Source: Phoronis australis (Eukaryota > Phoronida > Phoronidae). Taken from it: DNA of 64,000 nt. Shown here piece after piece: positions 1-11,558 of the stretch (positions are counted from its first letter, which is position 1; every line of letters begins with the position of its first letter). The stretch spans positions 191,632 to 255,631 of the forward strand of contig NMRA01000327.1 in assembly GCA_002633005.1 (NCBI GenBank). Reading direction: 5' to 3'. The notes under the pieces were generated by a model, which searched no databases, was not told the origin of the DNA, and saw only the letters and a program-made list of their open reading frames with translations. A program made the translations under genes and the position numbers.

Positions 1-1510
1 TATGACAAATCAACTCGCAAAACCTCAGGTACTTTTGTAAAAAATTTTCATATTCGTCTTTGTTACATTATGCCAAAACTAGGCCTTTATATCCAAAATC
101 CTAACAGCGCTTTTGAGATTGATGACTAAATATCAAGTTTGGAAAGTTTCAGTGAAATCCACCATGCCGTTTTCGAGAACTCGTGTTCCTAAGTTCAAAT
201 AAAGTCGCTTAGCCGAAGCCGAGAAAAAGCCCATTAAACTGGGACGAATAAAAATCTCAAAATCTTCGGTTAATTATTCGGTGAAAACTTGTTTTCGGTA
301 CACATTACCTATACAAGCCTTAACTATGTTAGGTATTTCAACATTCACTCACAATGTCAACTGATTTTGTAGTGTGTAATTAACTTAATTATCATTAAAG
401 TGTACTGTTCCCAGCAAACTCTTACTATTGTTTACGACCTACTTTTCTTCTAAGTAGGTCACAGTTCTTAGCCTGTACACATCACGTGATGGGAGACTGA
501 TATGGAACCAAGTTAGAAATGGATAACAAAAATCGAATCGGTGGTTAAAGCATGTCCTCAGCATGAGATCGAAACATCGAAATGTCAATTTAGTAATTGA
601 ATTATGGAATTAGGGTGAGGATTTGTCTCTTTTCACAGTTTGCTGTGTTCATGACCACAGAGACTTGAGGCGACTCGTAGCATTCGTTTTCAATGCCACC
701 GGTCATATGCATGTAGACGCACAACTCCGTTAGGATCAAAACTACGTTTTGTCTTTGTTTCCCCCCGGCACCATTCTATCATAAGTATACCTCGTTGACT
801 CAATGTTATGGCAACTTTGTTCCTGGCGGGAAATTCAAGTTGATTATAAGCTCTTTAACCTTTGACCTCAGATTAGTAGTAAACAAATATCCACGTGGTT
901 CTGCGGTTCCAAGGTGGTTCTGCTAAAACTTTTTATCTCGCCATGTGGTATACATTTTCTATTTGAACTTTCTAGAGAATGAAGATAAAGGTATTTGCTA
1001 AAACACGTAAAATATTGTAAAAATGGCCAATTTTTGTGAATAAGGTTTGAGATTTCTTTAACTAACTCTAGCAAGTGATGTCATCAGTCAAAGCAGTCTT
1101 GAGTGTAGTAACACCAAGAGATGTCACCAGTCAAAGCAGTTTTGAATGTAGTAACATCAAGTGATGTCACCAGTCAAAGTAGTCTTGAGTGTAACACCAA
1201 GTGATGTCGCCAGTTAATGCTATCATAACATAAAATCCAAGAATCCCACATTTTTCATCCATCCACACAGCTTTTTTAATGATGGCCATTCTTTAAGTTC
1301 TGTCTAGGACTAGATTTCTATGCTGCAATGACAAACACTTGAAGCAAAGTGCATCACCTTTTCAAGGTTGCCAAGCATCAACCTAAACTTGGCACATCAT
1401 TGCCTATTAATATCCAAAAGGCAGCAGATATTGAGTTACGCCAACATGTACATTTTCCAATATCACTTCCAAATAGCAACTATTAAAACATAAATAAGTT
1501 CAAGACTCAC
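1..1510. other. MIPOL1-like intron, incomplete
   Basis: AT-rich intronic DNA. The only structure I see is a 43-bp tandem repeat at about 1073-1215. No exon was recognised. Confidence 0.6.
1073..1215. repeat. 43-bp tandem repeat, about 3.5 copies
   Basis: The unit contains gatgtcaccagtcaaagcag followed by tyttgartgtagtaacaycaa. Copies begin near 1074, 1119 and 1161, and the last is shortened. Confidence 0.8.
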
Positions 1511-1640
1511 TCATCCAAACCCTTTTGTAATCTCTCCAGTTTAGTTAAAGCCTCGTCTCTCTCCTCATTGGCCAATCTCAGACGACCCATCACAGCAGCA
1601 TCCCGCTCTTTCTGGGCTTTGTATATTTGTTCAACCAGCT
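1511..1640 (-). CDS. MIPOL1: MIPOL1-like exon 7 (coiled coil), last exon in window
   Basis: The acceptor is cttgcag|AGCTGG and the donor GATGA|gtgagt (phase 2). It encodes ELVEQIYKAQKERDAAVMGR and then LRLANEERDEALTKLERLQKG. This is the most diagnostic block for MIPOL1. No further exon is evident in 1-1510, so the gene continues beyond the window. Confidence 0.85.
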
Positions 1641-4600
1641 CTGCAAGAATATTTTCCAACTACAGTAACAACTACTGTAGTACTAACCAGGGTTAATACA
1701 GTCATAGTATAACAACACGGGAAACTAAAACATTTGCCTAGACATAATTAACAAAAGAAAATACTTGGTTAAGGAATGCTTTAATTTCATTTTCATAAGC
1801 AAATGTAAAATATATATACAGACAATAATATTCTCTAACACATGTCGGATATCATGACACGAAGATTCTACTGTGACATCAAGAAGAACTACAGAAGTTG
1901 TTTTGTGATCATAGCAAGACATGTTCAGCACAATACCAAGAGAACAGAAGAGGTTCGCATGAAAAACTAACATGTTATGTTACACATATGACGTTGAAGT
2001 GTCACGTTCCAACATCTGTTAACTTCAACACACAAGCACAGACCGACAATTGGAGCAAAATATCCCATAATATATTTGAGTGAAAGCTACCAATTATTTA
2101 AAGACTGAGGCACATTTTGTTTTGAACATGTCAACTTATTCAGGATTTAAAACTCCTTGACACCATCTGTCACAATGAAACTGTGCTCTTACCCCCCGCC
2201 CTTCCAGCAATCCTTTCATCAATTTCCGCCTCCTTAGTCTTCTCGTGCAGCTTCAAAGCTTCCAATTCTTTCTGGGCTTCATACAGCCGGTCAGAGAGCT
2301 GGCAATGTTAACGAAGCAATGTTCAGAGAATCAGAGGAGTACTGCATCACATAAAAACACTTATTAGACGGTAATTAAAATCCAAATGCGTCCAATATAT
2401 ATGTCTCCATTCAGTCAGTTGGTCACAGTAAGAACACAATTATCAAAAGCACGGACTACTGTTGACATTCTTGGTCTGAAATTCACTCGTTTCATCGTGT
2501 TTTGTATTCATTATAGTGTCATCTTATTTATGGCACATTTAAAGGAGAGTACCACCAAAAAACAATGTATTTTATGTCAATTTAGATCGAGTAGTTCCAC
2601 TCAATAACAGCAAGTTCAGTTCTTTTACCCGACACCAGATGAAGATACAGATGATGTCATAGGATCTACCACAGTCTGTTCAGCAGTTCACAAGACGCGT
2701 ACTAGTGTCAGCTTATCACTTGTCTTCATCGTTTTACAATAAATCATCAAAATTCGATGCATAACCCTTACAAATACAGTGACCTTTTAAATAAATGAGA
2801 TGTTTTATTTTGCTGTTACAGATTTATAGAAATTTTGAACGGAGAGTAGCCTACAAAGTTCAGTAAGCCAATTTATTGAGGCCTGTCGCAGGAAGTTTGG
2901 ATCTGTTCATTGAAAAATTAGAATCATTCTTCCATAAAATACAGACAGGAGAGTATAGCCGCGTGTTGTAATTTTAGACTTGCGAATTTTTTCAGTTCTA
3001 AACACACAAAATGCTCATTATAACCCAGTGGCTCGAAACCCGATCAGGCCCGTCACTGACAGGAGACATCACAAAACATAAACCAGCCGAGTTAGTTGGC
3101 AGCCAAAGTTGAAAACTAAAGTTCCAGTCATGAAAACACTAGACTAGTGAACCAAAGAAATAATGGGCACGTGAATATTTTGGTGAATTGGCTGCAAAAT
3201 TGCAAAGCTACTTATTCGTCGACGGGGCCACAGAGTCAGGTTCCCCCTCCCGAAAAAACGTTAGGACAAAAGGTGAACAATAACCATGATTCAAATAATG
3301 TAGATATATTTACATAAAGATTCCTCTAACATTTGACCATAGCATATAAAATCGAGTTATTGTTTCACAACAACTTTCTGTCAGCAAACACTGAAGCCAG
3401 TAATGTAGTATGATTTATTCATCGTTAGGCATTACAAATTGTATCTACTGTGACAGACTTTAACCCTTTGTTTTAATTATAAACACTGGTTAGCGGGGTG
3501 AGAATAATTCATTTTGAAACAGAAGGGACTCTGTTAATAAAGGTCAACATGGCAACTTGCAATCCGACACGGATTTCACGCCCTCATACTTGTTATTAAC
3601 GGCGAACTTTTCATTCTTTATTGCCGCAAGTCACTGCCAAAGCAATTCCGATTCTCAAGGAAATCAAGAAAACAATATACCCTTCCTCGCACTAGCGGGA
3701 ACGATACACCCCACCATAGCGGCACATACTCAGCTGAAGAACCATTGACGTTGCTGCGTCACGTACTCACCTTCCTCACAGGTTAATTCGATATCTCTCA
3801 ACACGGTGAGATCAACCGCAACAAGGTGATGTGGATATACACCGATTAAGATCATGGTAAAAAACAAATTAAATCGAGAGCATTCTCGTTTAAAGTACAC
3901 GTGGTAAAATAAAATGTCAACTTTCAATAAAGAGGTCTGGATTAGTTTGTGACTTTTTCAATCACTTCTTACTTTGTGTTAAAAACACAACGTAATCAGG
4001 AACCCCAACTGATTTTACTGTGATTACTTCAAATATTTCACTACTAGCCAACATCAATGTCTATATAATTACAAACTTAAGTAAAAATCATCAACCACAG
4101 CACAGTGATAACATGTCAGTATGACACCACTGTCACTGTCTTGACAATTTATTTCATAAACTACTCCTAAAAAGTTTTGTGAAACCCCTTCCCAGTGTAC
4201 GATTACCGAAATGAGCAGTTTTTACACTCATACGTGGCCGGGCGTACAATCCGAGAAAAATATGTGAATGCATGTGGATATGCTCGCCTGCAAGAGTCAA
4301 TTAGTTTGCTGACATCACTCAGCCATACCTTCTTGTTCAAGTCCTTTGCCGCATCCAGTTCTTTCAACAGTGACGCTATCTGTCTCGACTGATCCACACT
4401 GGAGTTGAGTCCCCTTTCTAACTTCCTTGTAACACTTTCCAAATCTCCAATATTAGAGATCTCACTCAGTATCTGACCATCTGTCTTATGACCTTGTCCA
4501 GAAGTGGCTCCTCCTAATGAAGCCACAGCAGTGTTTGGTAAAATGTTGGCAGCTCCTGTATTTCCTCCTACAAATCCACTTTGATCACCAGGTGGCGCCA

Positions 4601-7600
4601 GAGGAATATTTTCACTGCCAGCTGCTAGAGAACCAAAGATAAAAAAACCACTTTTATTAAAGACTTTTTCATAAATTTAGGCAGCATTGTGTTACATTCA
4701 GTCAGTTATGCTAGTTTCAAAATCACCTCACATGTTGGAAAATAATTTATCAGAGCCTGAAATTAAAAGGGGACTGTAGTCAAAATAATGTTGCAGTTAA
4801 TTGGTTCTAACATACAAATAAAACTCACATTTGCCTGACTTGCGTGCCAAACAAAAGCCAATTCGTATTCATGGTCAAAACACAGAATTCTGAAAGCGAT
4901 CGCTGATTGGCTGATGTGTCAGTGACGTGAACGGCGGGGTATCGGCTGCTTTGCACATTCATATTTGAAGAGTTTACATCGTAATTTATCATTGTATCAA
5001 TTGTCCTTATTTTTATTGTTTGCCACAGTGCTGTAAAAGGTTCGCTATGCCTTTTTGTATGGCACCTGGTTGCTCAAATTCTTCGAAAAAGGCGTCTTCT
5101 AAAGGAATGGTCATCGCATACCATCGCCGGGTTACCCAAGCCTTGGCCCAAAGCTCAGTGTATACTAGATATAGGCCTACAGGTTTAAGCCGATATGGGT
5201 AAAAATGTACAAATAAAATCTGACTCAAATAAATGTCATTAAAACTAAGTCATCCTTGAGTAAACCTAGGAACCAGGTTCCTAGAGTATACTAACTTCTG
5301 TATTTATCGGTGTTGGAAATGTTAGCGATCGTTCATCGGCTGCTGCTAGTAAAATTGTGATGTGTTCTCTTGAGACGGCTTTTTGCGATTACGTCACCTG
5401 ACCTTTACCAGTTTCTTTTCCCCTGATTCTTTTATCAAGTGTTCATCGCTGACGGTACCTAGGTTGCGTACATGTTATAACAAATTATCGGAACTTGTTT
5501 CATTTAGTTTCAACTTTTTAGTATTTTTACACAAGCAAACCGAATTTTAGAACAACCTTGGTGCTGCGAAGCTGTCATCATGTCCCGAAAGACGTCTCAA
5601 ATTTTTATGACATGGCGCGTGCTGTTTTTGAAACGGACGACACACTTCTTAGTAAAAAGGTGGCAAATTATGCTACCAAATGACGTTTATTTGATTGTTT
5701 TCCACTGAAACGGCTGCAACGAACAATGGGAGTGTCGGGTGACTACCAGATTTTGCATGCGCCACCGCCGGTCCGTTAGCTTTATATGTTGATGTAGCCT
5801 AAGTTTTACGACGAGGTGACGAGCATAACTGAGTCAACTATACCCGGGTAGTCAACGGCTGTCTGAAATTTCGGGGTTAACGGAGCTCAACACACAGTGG
5901 TACGATAGTCTTCATACAGCTACAGTCGGTAATTTACCAACCCTTCAAGTTTACAGAGCTGAGTATTAGCTGACAGCTGGCTGACTGGATGGCTAGAGTC
6001 CACATTGCCCTCGGCACAGTCACTGACACCAGTTGCATCGGCAAATTTTTGTCTGACGATGACGATGACTGGGTATCACTTTGTGTTGCCTCGGCTCAAA
6101 CAGGTATCCCTTGTGACCCGACATTTCACACTAAAATTTCTTATTCCGACAATATGAAAAATGCTACTTGATTGCACGCTAACACAGGACAGTGACTTGG
6201 CCCCCGCCAAATACGTCACGAGACTAAGCAGCGCTCCAAGCCGGTAATTTTTTGAGCTTCGTTAGAGAATATAAGTTTAATTTTTGGTGTTGAATTATTT
6301 GTGAAATTTATCAACAATTCATAGAAAACTATCCAGAATTGATTCAGAATAAAATACAGTTCTCTTTTAAGGTATTGTATCACACACAGATGACTCAGTA
6401 TTACTATTAGTAAATACAGGCTTAATAACTAAAAGTAAGTATGTGGCCACACGTTATTAATGTCCTTAATAATTGTTAACCACGGGTGTTTGGGAAAAAA
6501 GCAATCTTCTGCAGCCAGGGCGCGTGAGCAAATAGAAACCAATGACATGAAAACAACATTCTTCAGACAGTTAAGCTGCCTTCGAAACAAAAGTTGAAAT
6601 TAATTTGGAAAAAAGTGAGGTAATAACCTTGAATTGGATTCAGATGACCTTGAACCTGGTGAGGAGTGACTTGTTGAGTAGGTGTTGATGTAGCAGTGGG
6701 GGGGAGAAAGGGAGGCATGTACATCCCCTGAGGAGGTGTGAAGGGGTATGCAGTGATGTACCCAGCACCTGGGGGACTTGCATAGGACATGTGTGGTGGT
6801 AGTGCTGATGGTGGCATGGGACCATAGGGGATGGGGTAGGGAGGCTGGGCAGGGAAGTGAGATCTGTTGTGGGAGGGAGTGTGGTAGGAATTGTCTGAGT
6901 AGCTGTCGTGAGCTGATCGAGAGCGTGAATGTCTGGACTTGTGGGGTCGCCGAGAACCTAAGAGAAGAAAAAAAGACTTCATATAAAGTACGAACATGAC
7001 CAAGCTACAATCACCTACAATAAACTCAACTTGACACATGGTATAACCAAGAAATCAAAAGTGCAGTTTATTCAATTATTAAACCTCTAAAATGTATCCC
7101 AGACCAAAACAATTAAGGTCATTAAAGATTGCAGAGTACATGGCTTTAATAACCACATTTTTCTTTATCTGCTACTGAAGGAGAATTCAACATCAGATAA
7201 GTGGTTTTCAAACATTAAGAAAACAAAACAACCCTCAATATTTCCACCCAGGCTGTACTATGAGTTACTCTGGCCAGACACTGTCCACATCCAGGAAAAA
7301 CACTGTTATTTGTAGTTTGTCATAATACACATTTGTCTCATTATGTGTAGTCCGAGATAAAACCATGTTAGACCCACTTTTTATATCATTGCATGATTAT
7401 ATTTTCAAACATGGATTGCATTAGAATCAGGTGACTGGCCAAGACATGCACAGCTAGTAAAAAATATTGAAGGTCACTTCAATTATATAGCTGGATGTAA
7501 TACTCTGAAATTAACCGTTCCATGGTTAACACAACAAACATTATGGGTACTTAGCTAGATAGGTCATTCTAGTATTTGATATTAACTGCTTTACTTGCAC

Positions 7601-10600
7601 ATTAGATTGTCACCTTTATGTCTTGAATCCTTCCTTGGAGAGTCTGACACACTAGCCATGGTGTCACTGTCATGGCCTCTGTAAGCACTACAACATAAGG
7701 TACAAAACAACAACAGGTTATCGTAAACAAACTGGGTATAAACACGAGTAGTTAGAGCAGAATTAAACCAAAGATTTCTGACAAAGAAACAAGTTTTGCT
7801 CCAGGTCACTTGCTGCAATAAAATTGGCTTCAAATTGTTCCTTGGTCAAATTTGATGTCATTTCAGAGGTTCAAAGTAACTAATGGTTTGTTGTGTCTTA
7901 AGACCAGGGTCATGACCTGACCTTGTATGTCTTAGTGTGAAATGATTGTAAACAGTCAGTTCTTTCAGAGTCCAGAGATCATTATTGAGTAAGGAACATA
8001 ATAAGACGTCAAGTTTTTAATGGTAAGTGGGCTAAATAAAAACTTGGTATTTGAAAGACATTAACAGGCTTAATGCCACTTTAAGTGAAGATTGAAACAG
8101 CCATGATATGGTACCAGACTTACTCTCTGAGACCCGCATCATGTACGTATTGATCCCCTGAGTCCCACACCATGTATGTTTCCACCCCCTGAGACCCACA
8201 TCATGTACGTACCCACCTTCTGAAACCTATTCCATGCATGCATCTACCCTTTGAAAACCACACGTACTCACCCTCGGAACTCCACACTATGTAGGTACCT
8301 ACCCTCTGAGACCCACACCATGTATGTACCCAAACTGAGACCCACACAATGTACGTACCCATCCACTAAGACCCACACCACATATGCATTCATCCTCCGA
8401 AAGCCACACTATGTACTGATAGTAATAGTCTTATAAAACATGCCTGCTTTTTGAGAACCAGTTGATGCCCACTATTCAGTAGAGAAAACTGGTTCTCAAA
8501 ATGCATGCACGTTATATCAGATTATTACTGTACCTAACCTTCCAAAACTCACACGACACCCACTTTCTAGGTCTCACACCTGTCTCTACCCTCTCAGACC
8601 CACACCACACATGCACACACCTCTCAGACCCACACCTCATGTCCAGCCTGTAATCCAACTTACCCATGTGCCTCTTTATGAACACTCCTCGTTATAGTCT
8701 CTTCAACTTCTGACTCATTCCGGCGTCCGTTGTACTTTCTGTCTAAGTGGGCTCTCGGCAATCGTTCGTGAAGTTCATCATTGACTTCAGGTGAACCATA
8801 CATCTCCACTAGACGGCTTTTCTCAAGTTTCTCTTCAAGTGACTGTCGCAAGGCCTTTTCCTTGTCAATTTCACGATCCCTTTAAAGTTAACACCCAATG
8901 CACTTATTAGCTTTTTTTAAATATGAGAACAGCCCCAGAAATGGCTTTCGCATTATATCCAGGTTATCGTTCACTCCCCTGCACAGATTCACAAGTAAGA
9001 CCGAGCTCTGAGGAGTAGGAGACACCTTTGTACAATGGTCGAATGTCAGCCAGTGAAGCCAGGATTTGAACTCAAGTCTCGCACGCAGTTCTCCGGAGCT
9101 CTATTAGTCTCAGCATGTATGAAATATTTGAAAATTAAACAAGTTTAAAAAAAATCAGCACCATTTTATTAATTAGCACAATCGTTTAAATTCAGGATGG
9201 CATTTTTATGTTAGTACAATGGTAACTTACTATCTAGAAAAATCTGACAGATATTGTAACAAATTGACAAATGGTGTCTCCTTAACTACCTAAATCTGAT
9301 GACTTCATCGTTATTCTTGAAGCAGATAAACTTCCACACACCATGAATCTGTGATATAGTTCGAGAATGGACCTGACATCAGAGTGAGTGATGTGCCAGT
9401 ATAAAGTGTGCTTAAAACTTTGCATTTGGGCAGTTGGTCCGTGATTCACTTGATTAATAGCTTCTAGTAAATGTGTGCACGTGCCATCAGTCAATACGTC
9501 ATGGTACGATTTCCACTTCAGCCAGAGCATTTTTTTTGGACTTGAATAACAAACTGATGTAAAGGAAAAAGTGACTTGGCATAGACACAGACTATTGTGA
9601 AATATCTATGGCACTGGAGTGCAGGTTGATTTCTGTATAAAGTGCCCAGTTTCCAAATCTTAGAGTCGACAATTGACAAGTGGGGTAAAATCCCAGCTCG
9701 CCATTTTGGATTTAATGTAGCTAAACTTTTAGTACTGAGTGACATCGCTGGCGACTGTGACACTTGGGGAGAGGATAGCTGCTGCGCCACTGAGGTACTG
9801 TAATATTTTCGGTGAATCTTTATGAAAATGTAAACCATCACTAGTTAATGTCAAAACACAAAAAGTCTGAGGGATTTATGATTTATGACCAATCAGTGTG
9901 TCTGCCTATGAAAACGGATATGTTACGTTTCCAGGCACGTAGGAACATACACAAATTACAAGGGGGCATATCATTTGCCCTTGGCCAGTCGCCCCAATAG
10001 ACTCAACTTTCCCCCCTGCAGTCATTATTTTCTCCCCCTTCTCCCATAGCCACAATTTCCTCTGGCCACTGCTATTCCCCCACCATGCTCTGTTTTGTCT
10101 CCAAGCACCCTTTACGTCACAGGATTTGGTACAATCCTGCGCCTTAAACTGGGCGTCACTGTTCGAGCGTGTTATTTTTCGAGCGCTTGTGGATTAACAA
10201 GAGTGGCAGATGGCGACTGGCACTGAGTGTTGTTTTTTGTTGCCGTTTTGAGTGTTAGTTGATCTGTTTTGCAAGTGTGGGTACGGCATTGTTGTAAACT
10301 TAGGTCGTGTTTGGAGAGCTGAGGTATGAAAAACTGAAGTCGCATTTAGCAAGTAAGCCCCAAGCTCAGGTCATCAGTGGCAATTTCAGCTCGCATAATT
10401 TGTTTGAGTTGGAAGGAATTACATACTGTCTACCAGCGTTGCTCCTATAGTATAGGTCGCATTGAGCACAGGTGTCCTCAGCTTTTGATCGTCCCCAATA
10501 CACTATATATAATACTACAAGGTATGACACTCCGGACTAGAAATTCCACAGGTGCTTCACTTCAGCCATCCACAGCAAACACAAAACCCAATAAATTTAC

Positions 10601-11558
10601 ACAAAACAGAGGTTCAACAAACCATGAGGAATTGTTCTTTCTCCCAGTACCATTTATGGTGTCACTCCACCGAGTTCGCAAGAAATTCGCGGTCAAAGCA
10701 CAAAAATCTTCCCAAAAAGCTTGTCCGGAGCAACTCCCTGGTCTCGCGCGCAGGGTACGGAATTTTCTGATGAGTTACAGATGAACGGCAATTGCCGATT
10801 CATCACGGCAAGTCACGGCATCGATAACTCGGCAATTGTCATTCATCCGTAACTCATCGGATAATTCCGTACCCTGCATGTGAGACCAGGGAGTTGCTCT
10901 GGATGAGCTTTTTGGGAAGATTTTTGTGCTTGCCAACTCGGTGGAGCAGAACACCGTCAATCGTATTGGGAAAAAGAACAATTCCTCATGGTTTGTTGAA
11001 CCTCTGTTTTGTGTGAATTTATTGAGTTTTATGTTTGTTATGGACGTCTGAAGTGAAGCGCCCGTGGAATTTCTAGTCCAAAGTGTCATACCTTGTAGTA
11101 TTATATAGTGTATTGGGGACGTTCAGAAGCTGAGGACACCTGTGGCATCGAGAAGGTGCCACCCTCTAACTACTAACTTTGCTTTGGCTTTAGCTTACAG
11201 CCACAAACAATTGACTTTAGTCCAAATGGTTAGAACGATCGGCTCTCAGGATTTTGGGAATGATCAAAAAATTTCCATCAGTGTTTAACAAGTTGAAGTT
11301 TGATGTACAACACAAGAAACTTATTTACAAAAAACTTATTTACATTTATTTCTGACACCGGAAGAATTCTTACCGCTGATCGACTTCGTCTCTGAGTCTC
11401 TGCATTTTGTTATGGGCACCTTCGATGGCAGAACGGAGAGTGTAAACAAGCTTCTTGTCTTCAGCAGGCAAATCAACAATTTTCTCCGGTGTTCTGTCAA
11501 GTCTTCTCACATAATCTGGATCATTTGTCACACTCCGTCCCGTATCTTGGTCCGCCAT
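1511..11558 (-). CDS. MIPOL1: MIPOL1-like coiled-coil protein, 5' part (7 exons, runs off left edge)
   Basis: Coding exons in transcript order are 11558-11374, 8879-8664, 7678-7614, 6957-6628, 4624-4329, 2298-2193 and 1640-1511. All introns are GT-AG and phases agree, giving 442 codons plus two bases with no stop. The recognisable part is in the last three exons: a coiled coil with the blocks LLKELDAAKDLNKK, YEAQKELEALK and YKAQKERDAAVMGRLRLANEERDEAL. From memory these match vertebrate mirror-image polydactyly 1 (IAFLLKELD..., AQKERDEAVMSRLQLA.EERDEAI). The first 340 residues are poorly conserved: a charged N-terminus, an Arg/Ser/His patch and a Pro-rich stretch. Human MIPOL1 is about 442 aa in total, so this protein is longer at its N-terminus, and its C-terminal half must lie left of position 1. 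Family function is poorly known. The ortholog call rests on the coiled-coil blocks only. Confidence 0.82.
2193..2298 (-). CDS. MIPOL1: MIPOL1-like exon 6 (coiled coil)
   Basis: The acceptor is ttgccag|CTCTCTG and the donor GGGG|gtaaga (phase 1). It encodes LSDRLYEAQKELEALKLHEK followed by TKEAEIDERIAGRA, a charged coiled coil aligning with the ETEAKIAEKTA region of vertebrate MIPOL1. Confidence 0.82.
4329..4624 (-). CDS. MIPOL1: MIPOL1-like exon 5
   Basis: The acceptor is tctctag|CAGCTGG and the donor AAGAAG|gtatgg (phase 0). The first half is a Gly/Ala-rich linker; the second half begins the coiled coil (ISNIGDLESVTRKLERG..., ASLLKELDAAKDLNKK). The LLKELD...NKK block is the best match to vertebrate MIPOL1. 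Confidence 0.82.
5047..5202 (+). pseudogene. THAP-domain-like fragment inside a MIPOL1-like intron
   Basis: The ATG at 5047 opens 51 codons beginning MPFCMAPGCSNSSKKASSKG then MVIAYHR. This is the usual start of a THAP zinc finger (M-P-x-C-x4-C...H-R-F-P). After YHR the typical F-P-K follow-on is missing in this frame, but the +1 frame reads LPKPWPKAQ, suggesting a frameshift. The later Cys-x2-His is not seen. It is best read as the relic of a P-element/THAP transposase or a THAP gene fragment, on the strand opposite the host gene. There is no downstream catalytic region. Confidence 0.4.
6628..6957 (-). CDS. MIPOL1: MIPOL1-like exon 4 (RS/His patch and Pro-rich region)
   Basis: The acceptor is cttag|GTTCTC; the donor CAAG|gttatt is weak (non-consensus after GT) but is the only one that keeps phase with the next exon. 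It encodes 109 residues: a basic KSRHSRSRSAHDS patch, then a long low-complexity segment rich in Pro, Tyr, Met and Gln (QPPYPIPYGPMPPSALPPH, MYMPPFLPP). It is likely disordered and a candidate for WW/SH3-type binding. I do not know it from vertebrate MIPOL1. Confidence 0.72.
7614..7678 (-). CDS. MIPOL1: MIPOL1-like exon 3 (small)
   Basis: A 65-nt exon with acceptor cttacag|AGG and donor AAAG|gtgaca. It encodes GHDSDTMASVSDSPRKDSRHK, Ser/Asp-rich and likely disordered. The alternative donor CAA|gtaaag 17 nt further on is out of phase with the next exon, so AAAG|gtgaca was chosen. Confidence 0.7.
8125..8650. repeat. imperfect minisatellite (ctgagacccacaccatgtatgtaccca), split by a hairpin
   Basis: About ten degenerate copies of a roughly 29-bp unit (YTGAGACCCACAYCATGTAYGTACC) run from 8125 to 8420 and resume at 8525-8650. 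An inverted repeat (about 8439-8463 with 8488-8511, AGAACCAGTT/AACTGGTTCT core) lies between them. It sits in the intron just downstream of MIPOL1-like exon 2. Confidence 0.7.
8664..8879 (-). CDS. MIPOL1: MIPOL1-like exon 2
   Basis: The acceptor is tttaaag|GG and the donor is CATGG|gtaagt. The exon encodes 72 charged residues (DREIDKEKALRQSLEEKLEK...EETITRSVHKEAHG), with heptad-like Leu spacing at its start. Phase is 2 in, 2 out. It joins cleanly to the exon at 11374 and would also join in frame to the exon at 18801. Confidence 0.8.
8990..9110 (-). mobile_element. possible tRNA-derived SINE fragment
   Basis: On the minus strand GAGTTCAAATCC (9073-9062) matches a tRNA B box well, preceded by a plausible head (CCGGAGAACTGCGTGCGAGAC). 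No clear A box or poly(A) tail was established, so this is tentative. Confidence 0.25.
10463..11148. mobile_element. 686-bp foldback (long inverted-repeat) element
   Basis: The left arm 10463-10798 and right arm 10829-11148 are reverse complements with scattered mismatches, around a 30-nt loop. Shared landmarks include acaggtgtcctcagctt, gtccccaatacactatat, actacaaggtatgacact and tttgttgaacctctgttttg. The open frames in both arms are by-products of this symmetry. A related half-unit lies near 57405-57590, so it belongs to a dispersed family. Confidence 0.85.
11374..11558 (-). CDS. MIPOL1: MIPOL1-like exon 1 (MADQ start)
   Basis: The ATG at 11558 (context caaaATGG) is the first ATG after an in-frame TAG at 11597-11595, so the start is well supported. 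It encodes 61 residues rich in charge (MADQDTGRSV...LRDEVDQ), predicted helical at the end. The exon ends CAGCG|gtaag in phase 2. The flank is GC-richer than its surroundings and ATGGCGGAC is typical of a first exon at a broad promoter. Confidence 0.8.

Noticed and set aside
6563..7039. 158-codon ORF taken as one exon
   Set aside because: Only 6957-6628 is bounded by splice sites in phase with neighbours; the ends of the ORF are intron.
10377..10784. 135-codon plus-strand ORF
   Set aside because: Lies in the arm of a foldback element; its mirror ORF occurs in the other arm.
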